63,354 nt of DNA. Origin: an uncultured Clostridia bacterium (GTDB taxonomy: Bacteria > Bacillota > Clostridia > Christensenellales > Borkfalkiaceae). The translations under genes were made by a program, and so were the position numbers. Location of the stretch: assembly GCA_947627765.1 (NCBI GenBank), contig CANQXA010000007.1, forward strand, positions 1-63,354. The letters are read 5' to 3'. The notes below the pieces were generated by a model. That model did no database searches. It had not been told where the DNA came from and was given only the letters and a program-made list of their open reading frames with translations. Position 1 is the first letter of the stretch. Each line of letters starts with the position of its first letter. Below, in pieces: positions 26,202-34,725 of the stretch.

Positions 26202-27698
26202 ATGCGCATCGTGCTTCTTCCTCTCGACGAGAGACCTTGTAATTACACCTTCCCCGCGATCCTTCCCAAGGCGGACGACGAGATCGTCCTTCCGCCCTAT
26301 GCGGACATGGGGCGCAAAAAACGCCCCGCGGAGAGGGACCGTCTCGCCGCATGGCTGAGGGAAGAGGCAAAGAATGCGGACGCCTGCATTCTCTCGCTCG
26401 ATACGTTGGTCTACGGCGGGCTCATTCCCTCCCGCCTCCACCACGAGAGCGCGGAGGAGCTCAAAAAGCGGGTGGACTTCGTCAAAGAGCTGAAAGGGGA
26501 ACATCCCGCATTGAAAATCTACGGGTTTATGACCATCATGCGGTGCCCCGTCTTCTCCCTCTCCGACGAGGAGCCCGACTATTACGCCCTGTGCGGTGCG
26601 GAGATGCACCTCTACGGAAGATACGTCCACAAGCGGCGGCTTGGGATCCTGACCGCCGCCGAGGAGGAAGATCTCGCCCGCACCGAGGAAAAGACCCGCC
26701 CGTACCGCGCCGACTTCGAAGCGCGGCGCGCCGTCAACCTCGAAGTGCTCTTTCATGCGCTCGGTCTCGTAGCGGAGGGCGTGTTTGCGGGATTCTCCGT
26801 CCCGCAGGACGACAGCGCTCCCTACGGCTACACCGCGATGGACCAAGAGAAGGTCGTCGCCCGTCTGAAAGAGAAAAACCTTCGGCTCAAAGTGCCCGTC
26901 TATCCCGCCGCCGACGACGTCGGTCTCACCATGATCGCGCGTGCGGTGAACGAAAACAAGGGTACCATGCCCAAGGTCTACGTCTACTATTCGTCTGCGA
27001 ACGGTCCGTTCGTCGTCCCGTCTTTTGAGGACAGGACGCTGGACGCGACCGTGAAAAACCAGATCCTTGCCGCGGGTGCGCGGCGGGTCTACTCCCTTCC
27101 CGAGTGCGACATCGTCCTCGCGGTCAACGTCGGCTCGGAGATGATCTACGGCGACAGCGGGCTCTACCGCGCCTACGACGTAGAGCGCAGTCTGCCAGAA
27201 TATATCGCCTTTTTGAAGTACGCGAAGGGGGAGGGCAAGACGGTCGCGGTGGCGGACGTCGCCTATCCCACCCACAGCGATCTCGAGCTCGTCGGCTATC
27301 TCAGGGACGAAGGGCTTCTCCTCGCGATCGACGCCTATGCGGGCTGGAACACCGCTTCCAACACCTTGGGCACGGCGCTCGCACAGGCTTCTCTCCGCTT
27401 TGCGGGGGGAGCGTACGGGGAAAATCTCTACTTTCTGCTTCACCGCTACTACGACGACGTGGGCTACTGTTCCCACACCCGCACATGGATCGACGAGAAC
27501 GCCGTCCCCCAAAACGGCTGTACCGTGTTCGAGCTGGACGGCGTGCGCGGCAACGTGACCGAGGCGGCGAGGAAGGAACTTTTGAGATATATGGCGGAAA
27601 ACTTCCCCGAACTCGCCGCATACGTCGGGGACATAGACGTATCTTCTCCTTGGAACAGGACGTTTGAGATGGATTTCGTTCTCCGGCGGAAGGAGTGA
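26202..27698 (+). CDS. DUF4127 family protein (second of two)
   Basis: 498 residues, soluble, three bases after the permease stop. It aligns with the copy at 8378 over its full length, sharing LPLDERPCNY, ACILSLDTL.YGG, PSRLHH, SLSDEEPDYYA, PQDD, MDQ, AYAGWNT and LLHRYY blocks. Function unknown. Here it sits directly between ABC permease genes and a GH31 gene, so both copies belong to glycan operons that also contain GH31. The presence of two copies of different context argues for two related substrates. Confidence 0.85.
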   Translation: MRIVLLPLDERPCNYTFPAILPKADDEIVLPPYADMGRKKRPAERDRLAAWLREEAKNADACILSLDTLVYGGLIPSRLHHESAEELKKRVDFVKELKGEHPALKIYGFMTIMRCPVFSLSDEEPDYYALCGAEMHLYGRYVHKRRLGILTAAEEEDLARTEEKTRPYRADFEARRAVNLEVLFHALGLVAEGVFAGFSVPQDDSAPYGYTAMDQEKVVARLKEKNLRLKVPVYPAADDVGLTMIARAVNENKGTMPKVYVYYSSANGPFVVPSFEDRTLDATVKNQILAAGARRVYSLPECDIVLAVNVGSEMIYGDSGLYRAYDVERSLPEYIAFLKYAKGEGKTVAVADVAYPTHSDLELVGYLRDEGLLLAIDAYAGWNTASNTLGTALAQASLRFAGGAYGENLYFLLHRYYDDVGYCSHTRTWIDENAVPQNGCTVFELDGVRGNVTEAARKELLRYMAENFPELAAYVGDIDVSSPWNRTFEMDFVLRRKE

Positions 27699-27701
27699 CC
27701 G

Positions 27702-29645
27702 ATGAAAAAGATCTACGAAAAACACATTCTCCGCACCGAAAGCGGGTATTCGCTCACCCTTAAACGGGAATACCGCGCCGTATTCGGCTTCGGCGAAAAA
27801 TTCGACAGCGTCAACCAAAAGGGACGTTTGGTACAGGCGTGCGTGCGGGAGAAGTGTTTCAGGCAGGGAGAGTATACCTACTACTCCATGCCCTTCTTCC
27901 TCACACCCGACGGCTTCGGTCTCTATGTGGATACCTATCTCGAAGTGGATTTCGACTTCCGCAAAGACGGCGAGCTGACCGTCTCCTTCCCCGAAGGGTC
28001 CAAAGGGGAGCGGGCAGACATCTACTACTTCGAGGGGACGCCCAAGGAGATCTTGACGCAGTTCCGCTCGCTCACGGGCTTTCCCCGTCTCTTCCCCAAA
28101 TGGGCGCTCGGCGCGTGGATGAGCGCCAACCGCTGGCGTACGCAGGACGAGATCGAGGAGCAACGCCTTCTGACGCGGTATTACAACTTCCCCCATAACG
28201 TGATCGTCGCCGAACCGTGGAGCGACCTCACCACCCATTGTCTCTTCAACGGATCGACCGCGGCAAACGGCGAGATCCGCTACGGCGCGCCGTGGCAGGA
28301 TCCCAAAAAACTCATCTACGATCTCCATGCGAGCGGGCTGAGGCTCCTCCTCTGGGTCGTCCCCATCTATGCGCAGGGGGACAATTTGGAGACAGGCTGG
28401 AACGCGGACGTCTGCCTCGCGGAGAACGAACGGGTGAAGGCGGAGGGATACGCCGTCCTAAACGCCGACGGCACGCCCTACGAGATCCCGCACACATGGT
28501 GCATCGGGAGCATGGTCCCCGACTTCACGAGCGAATGCGCCTCCCGCTATTGGTTCAGCCGTTTCGAGTATCTCAAAGAGCTCGGGATCGACGGATTCAA
28601 GACGGACGGCGGCGAATTCATCCACGACCCGACCGTACGCTTTTCCGACGGCACGACGGGCGCGGAGGGGAGAAACCGCTACCCCGAACTGTACACCGAG
28701 GCGTTCGCCGCATTCGCGGGGGAGGAGCGGATCGTCTTTTCCCGCGCGGGCGGACAGCGCAGTCCGTCGTTCTCGGTGATGTGGGCGGGCGATCAGGAGT
28801 CCACATGGCAGGAGTTCGCCTCCGTCTTGAAGGCGGGGCTCTCGGCGGGGCTCTCTGGAACCTCCCTGTGGGGCTACGACATCGCGGGCTTCTCGGGCTA
28901 TTTGCCCTCGGCGGAACTCTATCTCCGCGCGTTGCAGACGGCGGCGTTTCTGCCCGTCATGCAGTGGCACAGCGATCCCGTCTCCAACGGACGGTGCGAC
29001 TTTACGGGCGCGTGGAAGATCAACGACCGCAGTCCGTGGAACATCGCGGCGTACCACAAAAACGACGCCCTGCTCGGCGTATTCCGCGAACAGTTCTTTC
29101 TGCACTACAACCTTCTGCCCTACTTTTGGATGCTCATGAAGGAGGCTTCGAAGACGGGCATCCCCATTCTCCGCCACCTCGCGCTCGAATTCCCCGAGGA
29201 CGAGACAGCCTTCAACATCGAGGATGAGTTCATGGTGGGGGACGCGCTCCTCGTCGCACCCGTTCTGAGGGACTACGTCAAGACGAGGAAGTTCTATCTC
29301 CCGCGGGGGAGGTGGTACGACTTCTACACGGGCGCGCTGTACGGCGGCGGCTGGCACGAAGTTCCCTTAAAAACCCGCCGTCTGCCCGTCTTTTTGCGGG
29401 ATAACCGCTGCGTCCCGCTCAATTTGAGCGGCGGGAAACTCTGTTCCGACGTGGGCAACTCGCTCGACCGCTATACCGAGCTCACCTTCCTCTTCGCGGG
29501 AGAGGGGAGCATGGAGTTCTCCGACGACCTCGGGAACGCCATCTCGCTCGCTTGGTATTCGCGGGAATGCCATGCCCGCAAGAACCGTCAAAATACGCCC
29601 TTCCGCGCCCTCTGTGCGGGGAAAGACGTCTATTATCAAGAATGA
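27702..29645 (+). CDS. GH31 family glycosidase (second of two)
   Basis: 647 residues, no signal peptide. GFGEKFDSVNQKG lies near residue 26. The catalytic nucleophile is the Asp of GIDGFKTDGGEF (near residue 300) and the acid/base the Asp of MWAGDQESTW (near 364). The KTDGGE form resembles alpha-xylosidase/sulfoquinovosidase-like or alpha-galactosidase-like GH31 branches and differs from the WNDMNEP of the other GH31 here, so a different substrate is likely. It is preceded by AAGGAG and follows DUF4127 by three bases. Probably cytoplasmic, acting on sugars brought in by the ABC importer. Confidence 0.88.
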   Translation: MKKIYEKHILRTESGYSLTLKREYRAVFGFGEKFDSVNQKGRLVQACVREKCFRQGEYTYYSMPFFLTPDGFGLYVDTYLEVDFDFRKDGELTVSFPEGSKGERADIYYFEGTPKEILTQFRSLTGFPRLFPKWALGAWMSANRWRTQDEIEEQRLLTRYYNFPHNVIVAEPWSDLTTHCLFNGSTAANGEIRYGAPWQDPKKLIYDLHASGLRLLLWVVPIYAQGDNLETGWNADVCLAENERVKAEGYAVLNADGTPYEIPHTWCIGSMVPDFTSECASRYWFSRFEYLKELGIDGFKTDGGEFIHDPTVRFSDGTTGAEGRNRYPELYTEAFAAFAGEERIVFSRAGGQRSPSFSVMWAGDQESTWQEFASVLKAGLSAGLSGTSLWGYDIAGFSGYLPSAELYLRALQTAAFLPVMQWHSDPVSNGRCDFTGAWKINDRSPWNIAAYHKNDALLGVFREQFFLHYNLLPYFWMLMKEASKTGIPILRHLALEFPEDETAFNIEDEFMVGDALLVAPVLRDYVKTRKFYLPRGRWYDFYTGALYGGGWHEVPLKTRRLPVFLRDNRCVPLNLSGGKLCSDVGNSLDRYTELTFLFAGEGSMEFSDDLGNAISLAWYSRECHARKNRQNTPFRALCAGKDVYYQE

Positions 29646-29677
29646 AATAAGGGGAAAGTCCCGATAAGGAGAACACT

Positions 29678-31723
29678 ATGAAAAAGATCATCGCACTTGC
29701 ATTGGGCGCCTGTCTTTTGGGCGCGTGCTGTATCACGGGTTGCGGCTCAGGCGAAAAAGATCCCCCCAAGGAGGAGACGCCCCCCGAAGCCGCGGGGACC
29801 GAGCTCCAGACCGACCGCGCTTCCATCGGCTATGCCTTCAACGACATTTTCAAGAACGGCGAAGTCGCGGACGCGGCGGGCGGATTTGCCACGGCGGACG
29901 ACGTCACGGGCGCGCGTTTCTTCGTAGACGGCGGCTATAAGACGGGGCTCTCCGAGATCACGAGCAGGCAGGACGTCAAGCTCGAGCTCTACAACGGGAC
30001 CAAGACGCGCATCGTCAACGTCTCGGCGGGCGCGGCGTTCACCATCCCCGTCGCCGCAGTGACTGCCGACTACAACATCGCCAAATACCGCATCCAATAC
30101 ACCTTCGGGGACTCTATCTTAACTTACAGCCCCGAATCTTCCAACCCCTATATCGCAAAACCCGACGGATGGCAGATCTACGTCAACGAATGGCTGCTCC
30201 GCCACGTCATCAACGATACCTATCTCGAACACCAGCACCTCACAAAGCTCAGAGACTTCGATTTCACGGTCGATCCCGTCAACCCCGCGACGGGGACTTC
30301 GGACGGCTCTCACACCTATCCGACCGTCTCGAGCGGCAACCTCACCAAGCGCCCGGGCTATGAGATCTACCGTCTCGATATCGAGATCGAGGACGAGGAC
30401 GGGAAGATCGAGCGCCCCTTCTACAACATCGGCGTCGTGCACGCGGTCAACGACAGCCGCTATTTCGGCTTCTTCGTGATGAAATCCAAGGAGGACCGCC
30501 ACGAGATCATGGACGAACTCGTGATGACGTGGACGCACTTCTCCTCCCGCGGCATCCAGCGCAACTACTTCGACGCGGGCAAGCCCGTCGAGGATCCCCA
30601 TTGGAACGAAGAGACGAGGAACTTCTTCCGCGGCTTCATGGCGCAGGAGACCAAGAGCTGGGGCGTATTCAGCTATTCCATGCCGGGCGACGCGGGCAGT
30701 TTGGTCCCCGGCGGCGGATCGTACGATACCTATCTCGCAAACAGCAAGAAGATGCAGGAATTCATCGAAAACGAGGTTTGGGGCGGCAAGAAGTTCGATA
30801 TCTGCATGACCTATACCCACCTCGGCTCGGGCGCGGCGGATAATCCCAAGCGCATTCCCCACTACTTCCCGACTGCAATGGCGACCGAGCTCGCGGGCGG
30901 CAACGGCGACGGGACCAAGCCCGTCCTCGAATTCACCTATCAGTTCACGACCAACAACAATTTGGTCGATGAGGAGTATTCGCCCTTGTTTGACATCCTC
31001 CGCGGCAAGTACGATACCTATTTCGAGCGGCTCGCGCAGGACATCAAGGCATATCAAAAGCCCGTCATGTTCCGTCTCAACAACGAGATGAACACCGACT
31101 GGACGAGTTACTCGGGCATCATGAACCTGCTCGATCCCGATATCTTCACGATGACGTGGCGGCATCTCTATGACATCTTCATCGCAAACGGCGTCGACAA
31201 CGTGATCTGGGTGTGGAATCCCATCGCCGACTCCTGCCCTTATTCGGGTTGGGGCGAGGACCTTTGCTACTTCCCGGGGACCGATTACGTCCAGCTTCTC
31301 GGCGGCACGAGCTATGAATTCAACAACTATGTGGGCGACGCCGCCTCCCAGATGACCACCTTCAAGAAGCATTACGGCGATCTCTACAAGAAGAACAAGC
31401 AGTACTTTGACGAGTACGGCATGATCATCGGCGAGTTCGCGTGCGGCTCGGGCGGCGACGCCACGGGCGCGCTCGGCAGAAATGCGGACGCGCAGGCGAA
31501 GTGGGTCGAGGGGATGTTCGAAGAGCTCAATGCCGAAAATCCCGCCGACTACGTCAAGCAGATCAAGGGGCTCATCTGGTTCAACTGCAACGACTATGCG
31601 GGCGGCCATATCACCAATCGTTTGAAGTTTACGGACGCAAACATCAAGGACCGCCCCGAGACCTACACCGATCTCAAGAAGACTTGGGACGCCTTCAAAA
31701 ACGGCTTCGCAAACGCGAAGTAA
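29678..31723 (+). CDS. Secreted lipoprotein with GH26-like glycosidase domain
   Basis: 681 residues. Signal peptide with a lipobox-like CCITGC sequence near residues 15-23, then an acidic linker and an N-terminal beta-rich region (about 45-270). The C-terminal TIM-barrel-like part has FRLNNEMNTDW (near 466) and IIGEFAC (near 584), where the two Glu residues match the acid/base and nucleophile positions of GH26 mannanases and related clan GH-A enzymes, with VIWVWNP between. The usual GH26 HEMN is NEMN here. It is the last gene of the ABC operon and would cut polysaccharide at the surface to feed the importer. Confidence 0.7.
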   Translation: MKKIIALALGACLLGACCITGCGSGEKDPPKEETPPEAAGTELQTDRASIGYAFNDIFKNGEVADAAGGFATADDVTGARFFVDGGYKTGLSEITSRQDVKLELYNGTKTRIVNVSAGAAFTIPVAAVTADYNIAKYRIQYTFGDSILTYSPESSNPYIAKPDGWQIYVNEWLLRHVINDTYLEHQHLTKLRDFDFTVDPVNPATGTSDGSHTYPTVSSGNLTKRPGYEIYRLDIEIEDEDGKIERPFYNIGVVHAVNDSRYFGFFVMKSKEDRHEIMDELVMTWTHFSSRGIQRNYFDAGKPVEDPHWNEETRNFFRGFMAQETKSWGVFSYSMPGDAGSLVPGGGSYDTYLANSKKMQEFIENEVWGGKKFDICMTYTHLGSGAADNPKRIPHYFPTAMATELAGGNGDGTKPVLEFTYQFTTNNNLVDEEYSPLFDILRGKYDTYFERLAQDIKAYQKPVMFRLNNEMNTDWTSYSGIMNLLDPDIFTMTWRHLYDIFIANGVDNVIWVWNPIADSCPYSGWGEDLCYFPGTDYVQLLGGTSYEFNNYVGDAASQMTTFKKHYGDLYKKNKQYFDEYGMIIGEFACGSGGDATGALGRNADAQAKWVEGMFEELNAENPADYVKQIKGLIWFNCNDYAGGHITNRLKFTDANIKDRPETYTDLKKTWDAFKNGFANAK

Positions 31724-31737
31724 CATTCCTCCCACCC

Positions 31738-31765
31738 CCTCTCCCGCCCCCGCGGGCGGGAGAGG
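31738..31765 (+). terminator. Hairpin after the ABC/GH operon, possible terminator
   Basis: Perfect 12-bp stem CCTCTCCCGCCC / GGGCGGGAGAGG with loop CCGC, 15 bases past the stop. A T6 run follows only 15 bases later (31781-31786), so efficiency is uncertain. The outer bases resemble the stem-loop at 22257. Confidence 0.55.
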
Positions 31766-31808
31766 CACGGGCAGGCGGGCGTTTTTTGCCGAAAGAGCGC
31801 GAATTCGC

Positions 31809-31837
31809 TTGCTTGCCCGCCCCCAATATGCTATCAT
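31809..31837 (+). promoter_or_regulatory. Promoter of the nanE-nagB-nagA operon
   Basis: TTGCTT (31809-31814), 17-bp spacer, TATCAT (31832-31837) with extended -10 TGC just upstream. The leader to the nanE ATG is about 36 nt. Confidence 0.65.
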
Positions 31838-31879
31838 AAAGGACGTGGACTCTTTGGAACACACGGCAAGGTAAGGACT

Positions 31880-32572
31880 ATGAAAGACATTCTTCCGAAG
31901 GGACTGATCGTCTCCTGCCAGGCGCTCAAAGACGAGCCGCTTTACGGAGGGGACACGATCGCGAAAATGGCGCTCGCGGCCATGCAGGGCGGCGCCGTCG
32001 GGATCCGTGCAAACACGGTGAAGGACATCAACGCGATCCACCGCCTGATCGAAGGGGGGATCCCCATCGTCGGGCTCATCAAACGGGTCTATCCCGGTCA
32101 ACCCGTCTACATCACGCCCACACTGCGGGAAGTCAAAGCCCTGTGCGCCTCCTCTTGCGACGTCATCGCCATGGACGCGACCCTTCGTCCCCGTCCGGGC
32201 GGCGTGGCGTTGGAACAGCTCGTGCGCTATATCCGCGAGCACAGCGATAAGGCGATCATGGCCGACATCGCGACCCTCGATGAGGCGCTTTCCGCCGAAC
32301 AAATGGGCTTCGACTACATCTCCACCACCCTCCGCAGTTACACCGAGGAGACGAAAGACATCGTCATTCCCGATATTCCCTTCTGCCGCACGCTCGTGGA
32401 GCGGATCGGTCCGTCGCGGCTCATCGCCGAGGGCGGGATCAACTCCTTTGCGGGGCTCGCAGAGGTCCTCGGCGCGGGCATCGAGCGCGTCGTCATCGGC
32501 GGCGCCATTACCCGTCCCAAGCTCATCACGGAGCACTTTGTGGACGTAATCAAGCGCCATACGGAGGGCTGA
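31880..32572 (+). CDS. nanE: N-acetylmannosamine-6-phosphate 2-epimerase
   Basis: 230 residues, the usual NanE length, a cytoplasmic TIM barrel. Converts ManNAc-6-P to GlcNAc-6-P. Visible family features: LIVSCQALKDEPL at the N-terminus, AAMQGGAVGIRAN, GLIKRVYPGQPVYITPT, IAMDATLRPRPGG, and the C-terminal AEGGINSFAGLAEVLGAGIERVVIGGAITRP. It is the first gene of an amino-sugar operon; nagA and nagB downstream continue the path. No sialate lyase (nanA) lies in the window, so the ManNAc may come from elsewhere in sialic acid or ManNAc breakdown. Confidence 0.93.
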   Translation: MKDILPKGLIVSCQALKDEPLYGGDTIAKMALAAMQGGAVGIRANTVKDINAIHRLIEGGIPIVGLIKRVYPGQPVYITPTLREVKALCASSCDVIAMDATLRPRPGGVALEQLVRYIREHSDKAIMADIATLDEALSAEQMGFDYISTTLRSYTEETKDIVIPDIPFCRTLVERIGPSRLIAEGGINSFAGLAEVLGAGIERVVIGGAITRPKLITEHFVDVIKRHTEG

Positions 32573-32644
32573 TCCCTTCCGTCCCCCAATTCCAACCGCA
32601 CCCGAGGGGAGACCTTCGGGTGAACTTCTATCGAGGAGAACCCT

Positions 32645-33970
32645 ATGATCCTTCCTGTTTCCGATAAGACCTTCCTTCCCATGATCGCCGAATGGAGGGC
32701 GTATGAGGCGGACGTCGCCGCCTCTCCCCAAAAGAAAATGTATGCGATCTCCGTCTCCCACGGCGGGAGCGAAGAGGTGTGCGTCTTCGAGGGGTTTGTC
32801 CGCGCGGACAGCCGTACCCTCCGCCTCGCCGAGCGCATCGCAAAACTGCTCCTTTGGGCGTACGGCGGCAACATTCTCGGCGTGTACGGGAGCGACGAAG
32901 TCTTCGAAGACTTGCGGCGGCGGTACATGGGCGGCGAGCGGTCGTTCGACAGCGGATTTATGAGCGGCGTCTATGAGGCGCCCTTCGAGGTGAGAAAACT
33001 CTCAACCCTGCCGCATAGGAGAGCGGCTTCCTTCCGCGTGGGCGGCAATCTCAAAGGATGCAGGATCGGCTTCGACGCGGGCGGGAGCGATCGGAAGGTC
33101 AGCGCCGTCGTTGACGGGGAAGTCGTCTATTCGGAGGAAGTTCTGTGGCATCCCAAGACGGAATCCGACCCCTCATATCATTTTCGCGAGATCGTGACGG
33201 CGCTCAGAACTGCGGCGTCCAAGATGCCGCGCGTCGATTCCGTCGGCGTCTCTTCCGCGGGGGTGTACGTTGACAACAAGGCGATGGTCGCCTCCCTCTT
33301 TCTGAAAGTGGACCGTTCCCGCTACGGCGCATTTGTCCGCGACATCTATCTCAACGCGGCAAAGGAGATCGGCGCGCCCGTCACCGTCGCCAACGACGGA
33401 GACGTCACGGCGCTTGCGGGGAGTATGGCGCTCGGCGAGGGCAGAGTGCTCGGGATCGCGATGGGCACGAGCGAGGCGGCGGGCTATATCAATGCGGAGG
33501 GCGGGCTCAACGGCTGGCTCTCCGAATTCGCCTTTGCGCCCGTCGATCTGCAAAGCGGCGCGCCCGCCGATGAATGGAGCGGCGACTATGGCGTGGGCTC
33601 TAAGTATTTTTCGCAGGACGCCGTCATCCGTCTCATGGAAAGGGGGGGCTACCGCTTCCGCGGGGAGACTCCCGCCGCCAAGCTCGCCGAGGCCCAACGT
33701 CTTTTGGAGGAGGGCGACCCGCTTGCCGCTACCGTTTTCTCGGACATCGGGGTCTACCTCGGGCATGCCCTGCCCCTTTACGCCCGTATCTATGACGCCG
33801 CCCACATTCTTCTGCTCGGAAGAGTGATGAGCGGGAGAGGGGGCGAGCTCATTTTGAAACGTTGCAGGGAGGTCCTTGCCGCCGATTATCCCGAGATGAC
33901 GGCAGAGGTCTCCGTGTTCGAAGGGGAACGCGTGCGCGTGGGGCAAGCCATCGCCGCCGCGTCCCTCTGA
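32645..33970 (+). CDS. ROK-type sugar kinase with N-terminal extension
   Basis: 441 residues. The first ~135 residues are a separate domain of unknown role. A kinase fold follows, with phosphate motif GFDAGGSDRK near 140, VGVSSAG, catalytic-type VANDGDVTALAG, and GIAMGTSEAAG. The CxCGxxGC zinc site of classical ROK proteins is absent. Position right after nanE suggests the ManNAc kinase step (NanK role), by inference. Ribosome binding site GAGGAG. A CACCCGA/TCGGGTG hairpin sits in the 72-bp gap before it and could tune expression relative to nanE. Confidence 0.75.
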   Translation: MILPVSDKTFLPMIAEWRAYEADVAASPQKKMYAISVSHGGSEEVCVFEGFVRADSRTLRLAERIAKLLLWAYGGNILGVYGSDEVFEDLRRRYMGGERSFDSGFMSGVYEAPFEVRKLSTLPHRRAASFRVGGNLKGCRIGFDAGGSDRKVSAVVDGEVVYSEEVLWHPKTESDPSYHFREIVTALRTAASKMPRVDSVGVSSAGVYVDNKAMVASLFLKVDRSRYGAFVRDIYLNAAKEIGAPVTVANDGDVTALAGSMALGEGRVLGIAMGTSEAAGYINAEGGLNGWLSEFAFAPVDLQSGAPADEWSGDYGVGSKYFSQDAVIRLMERGGYRFRGETPAAKLAEAQRLLEEGDPLAATVFSDIGVYLGHALPLYARIYDAAHILLLGRVMSGRGGELILKRCREVLAADYPEMTAEVSVFEGERVRVGQAIAAASL

Positions 33971-33990
33971 TCTTAGCCAAAGAGGAAATT

Positions 33991-34716
33991 ATGAAACTGA
34001 TCGTTACGGAAACTTATGAAGCAATGAGCAGGGCGGCGTACGGTGTCATCGGGTCCCTCGTCTCAAAGAAGAAAGACGCCGTTTTGGGGCTCGCCACGGG
34101 TTCCACCCCGCTCGGGCTCTACCGTCTCATGGCGGAGGACCGCACCGTCTCCTATCGGGACGTGAAGACCGTCAATCTCGACGAATACGCCGGTCTGTCC
34201 GCCGCGCACAGCCAGAGCTACGCCTATTTCATGCGGGAAAATCTCTTCCGCTATCTCGATATTCTCCCGCAGAACACGCACATTCCGAACGGCGTCGCGC
34301 CCGATCCCGCCGAAGAGTGCGCCCGTTACGACGGCTTGCTCGACCGTCTCCCCCGCGATCTTCAACTCCTCGGGATCGGCTCCAACGGGCACATCGCGTT
34401 CAACGAGCCGGGGACGCCCTTCGACGCGCGCACGCACATCGTCACCCTCGCCGAGAGCACCGTCCGCGACAATTCCCGCCTCTTCGACCGCATTGAAGAC
34501 GTCCCCAAACAGGCGTTTACGATGGGGCTTGCGGACATTGTGCGGGCAAAGACGGTCGTCCTGCTCGCAAACGGGCGGAACAAGGCGGAGGCGGTGCGCC
34601 GTCTGATCGAGGAAGACGCCGACCCCGCGCTCCCCGCGAGCGCTCTGAAACAGCACGAAGATCTCTACGTCATTCTCGATCGGGAAGCGGCGTCGCTCTT
34701 ACATGAGACCGCTTAG
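33991..34716 (+). CDS. nagB: Glucosamine-6-phosphate deaminase
   Basis: 241 residues from the ATG at 33991 (AGAGGA upstream; earlier codons lie inside the previous gene). Converts GlcN-6-P to fructose-6-P and ammonia in the cytoplasm. Signatures: LGLATGSTPLGLYRLM (phosphate loop), VNLDEYAGLS with the catalytic Asp, and IGSNGHIAFNEPG. The length matches the short Gram-positive NagB without the allosteric C-terminal extension of the E. coli enzyme. Nine bases before nagA, in the same operon. Confidence 0.95.
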   Translation: MKLIVTETYEAMSRAAYGVIGSLVSKKKDAVLGLATGSTPLGLYRLMAEDRTVSYRDVKTVNLDEYAGLSAAHSQSYAYFMRENLFRYLDILPQNTHIPNGVAPDPAEECARYDGLLDRLPRDLQLLGIGSNGHIAFNEPGTPFDARTHIVTLAESTVRDNSRLFDRIEDVPKQAFTMGLADIVRAKTVVLLANGRNKAEAVRRLIEEDADPALPASALKQHEDLYVILDREAASLLHETA

Positions 34717-34725
34717 GAGGTTACC

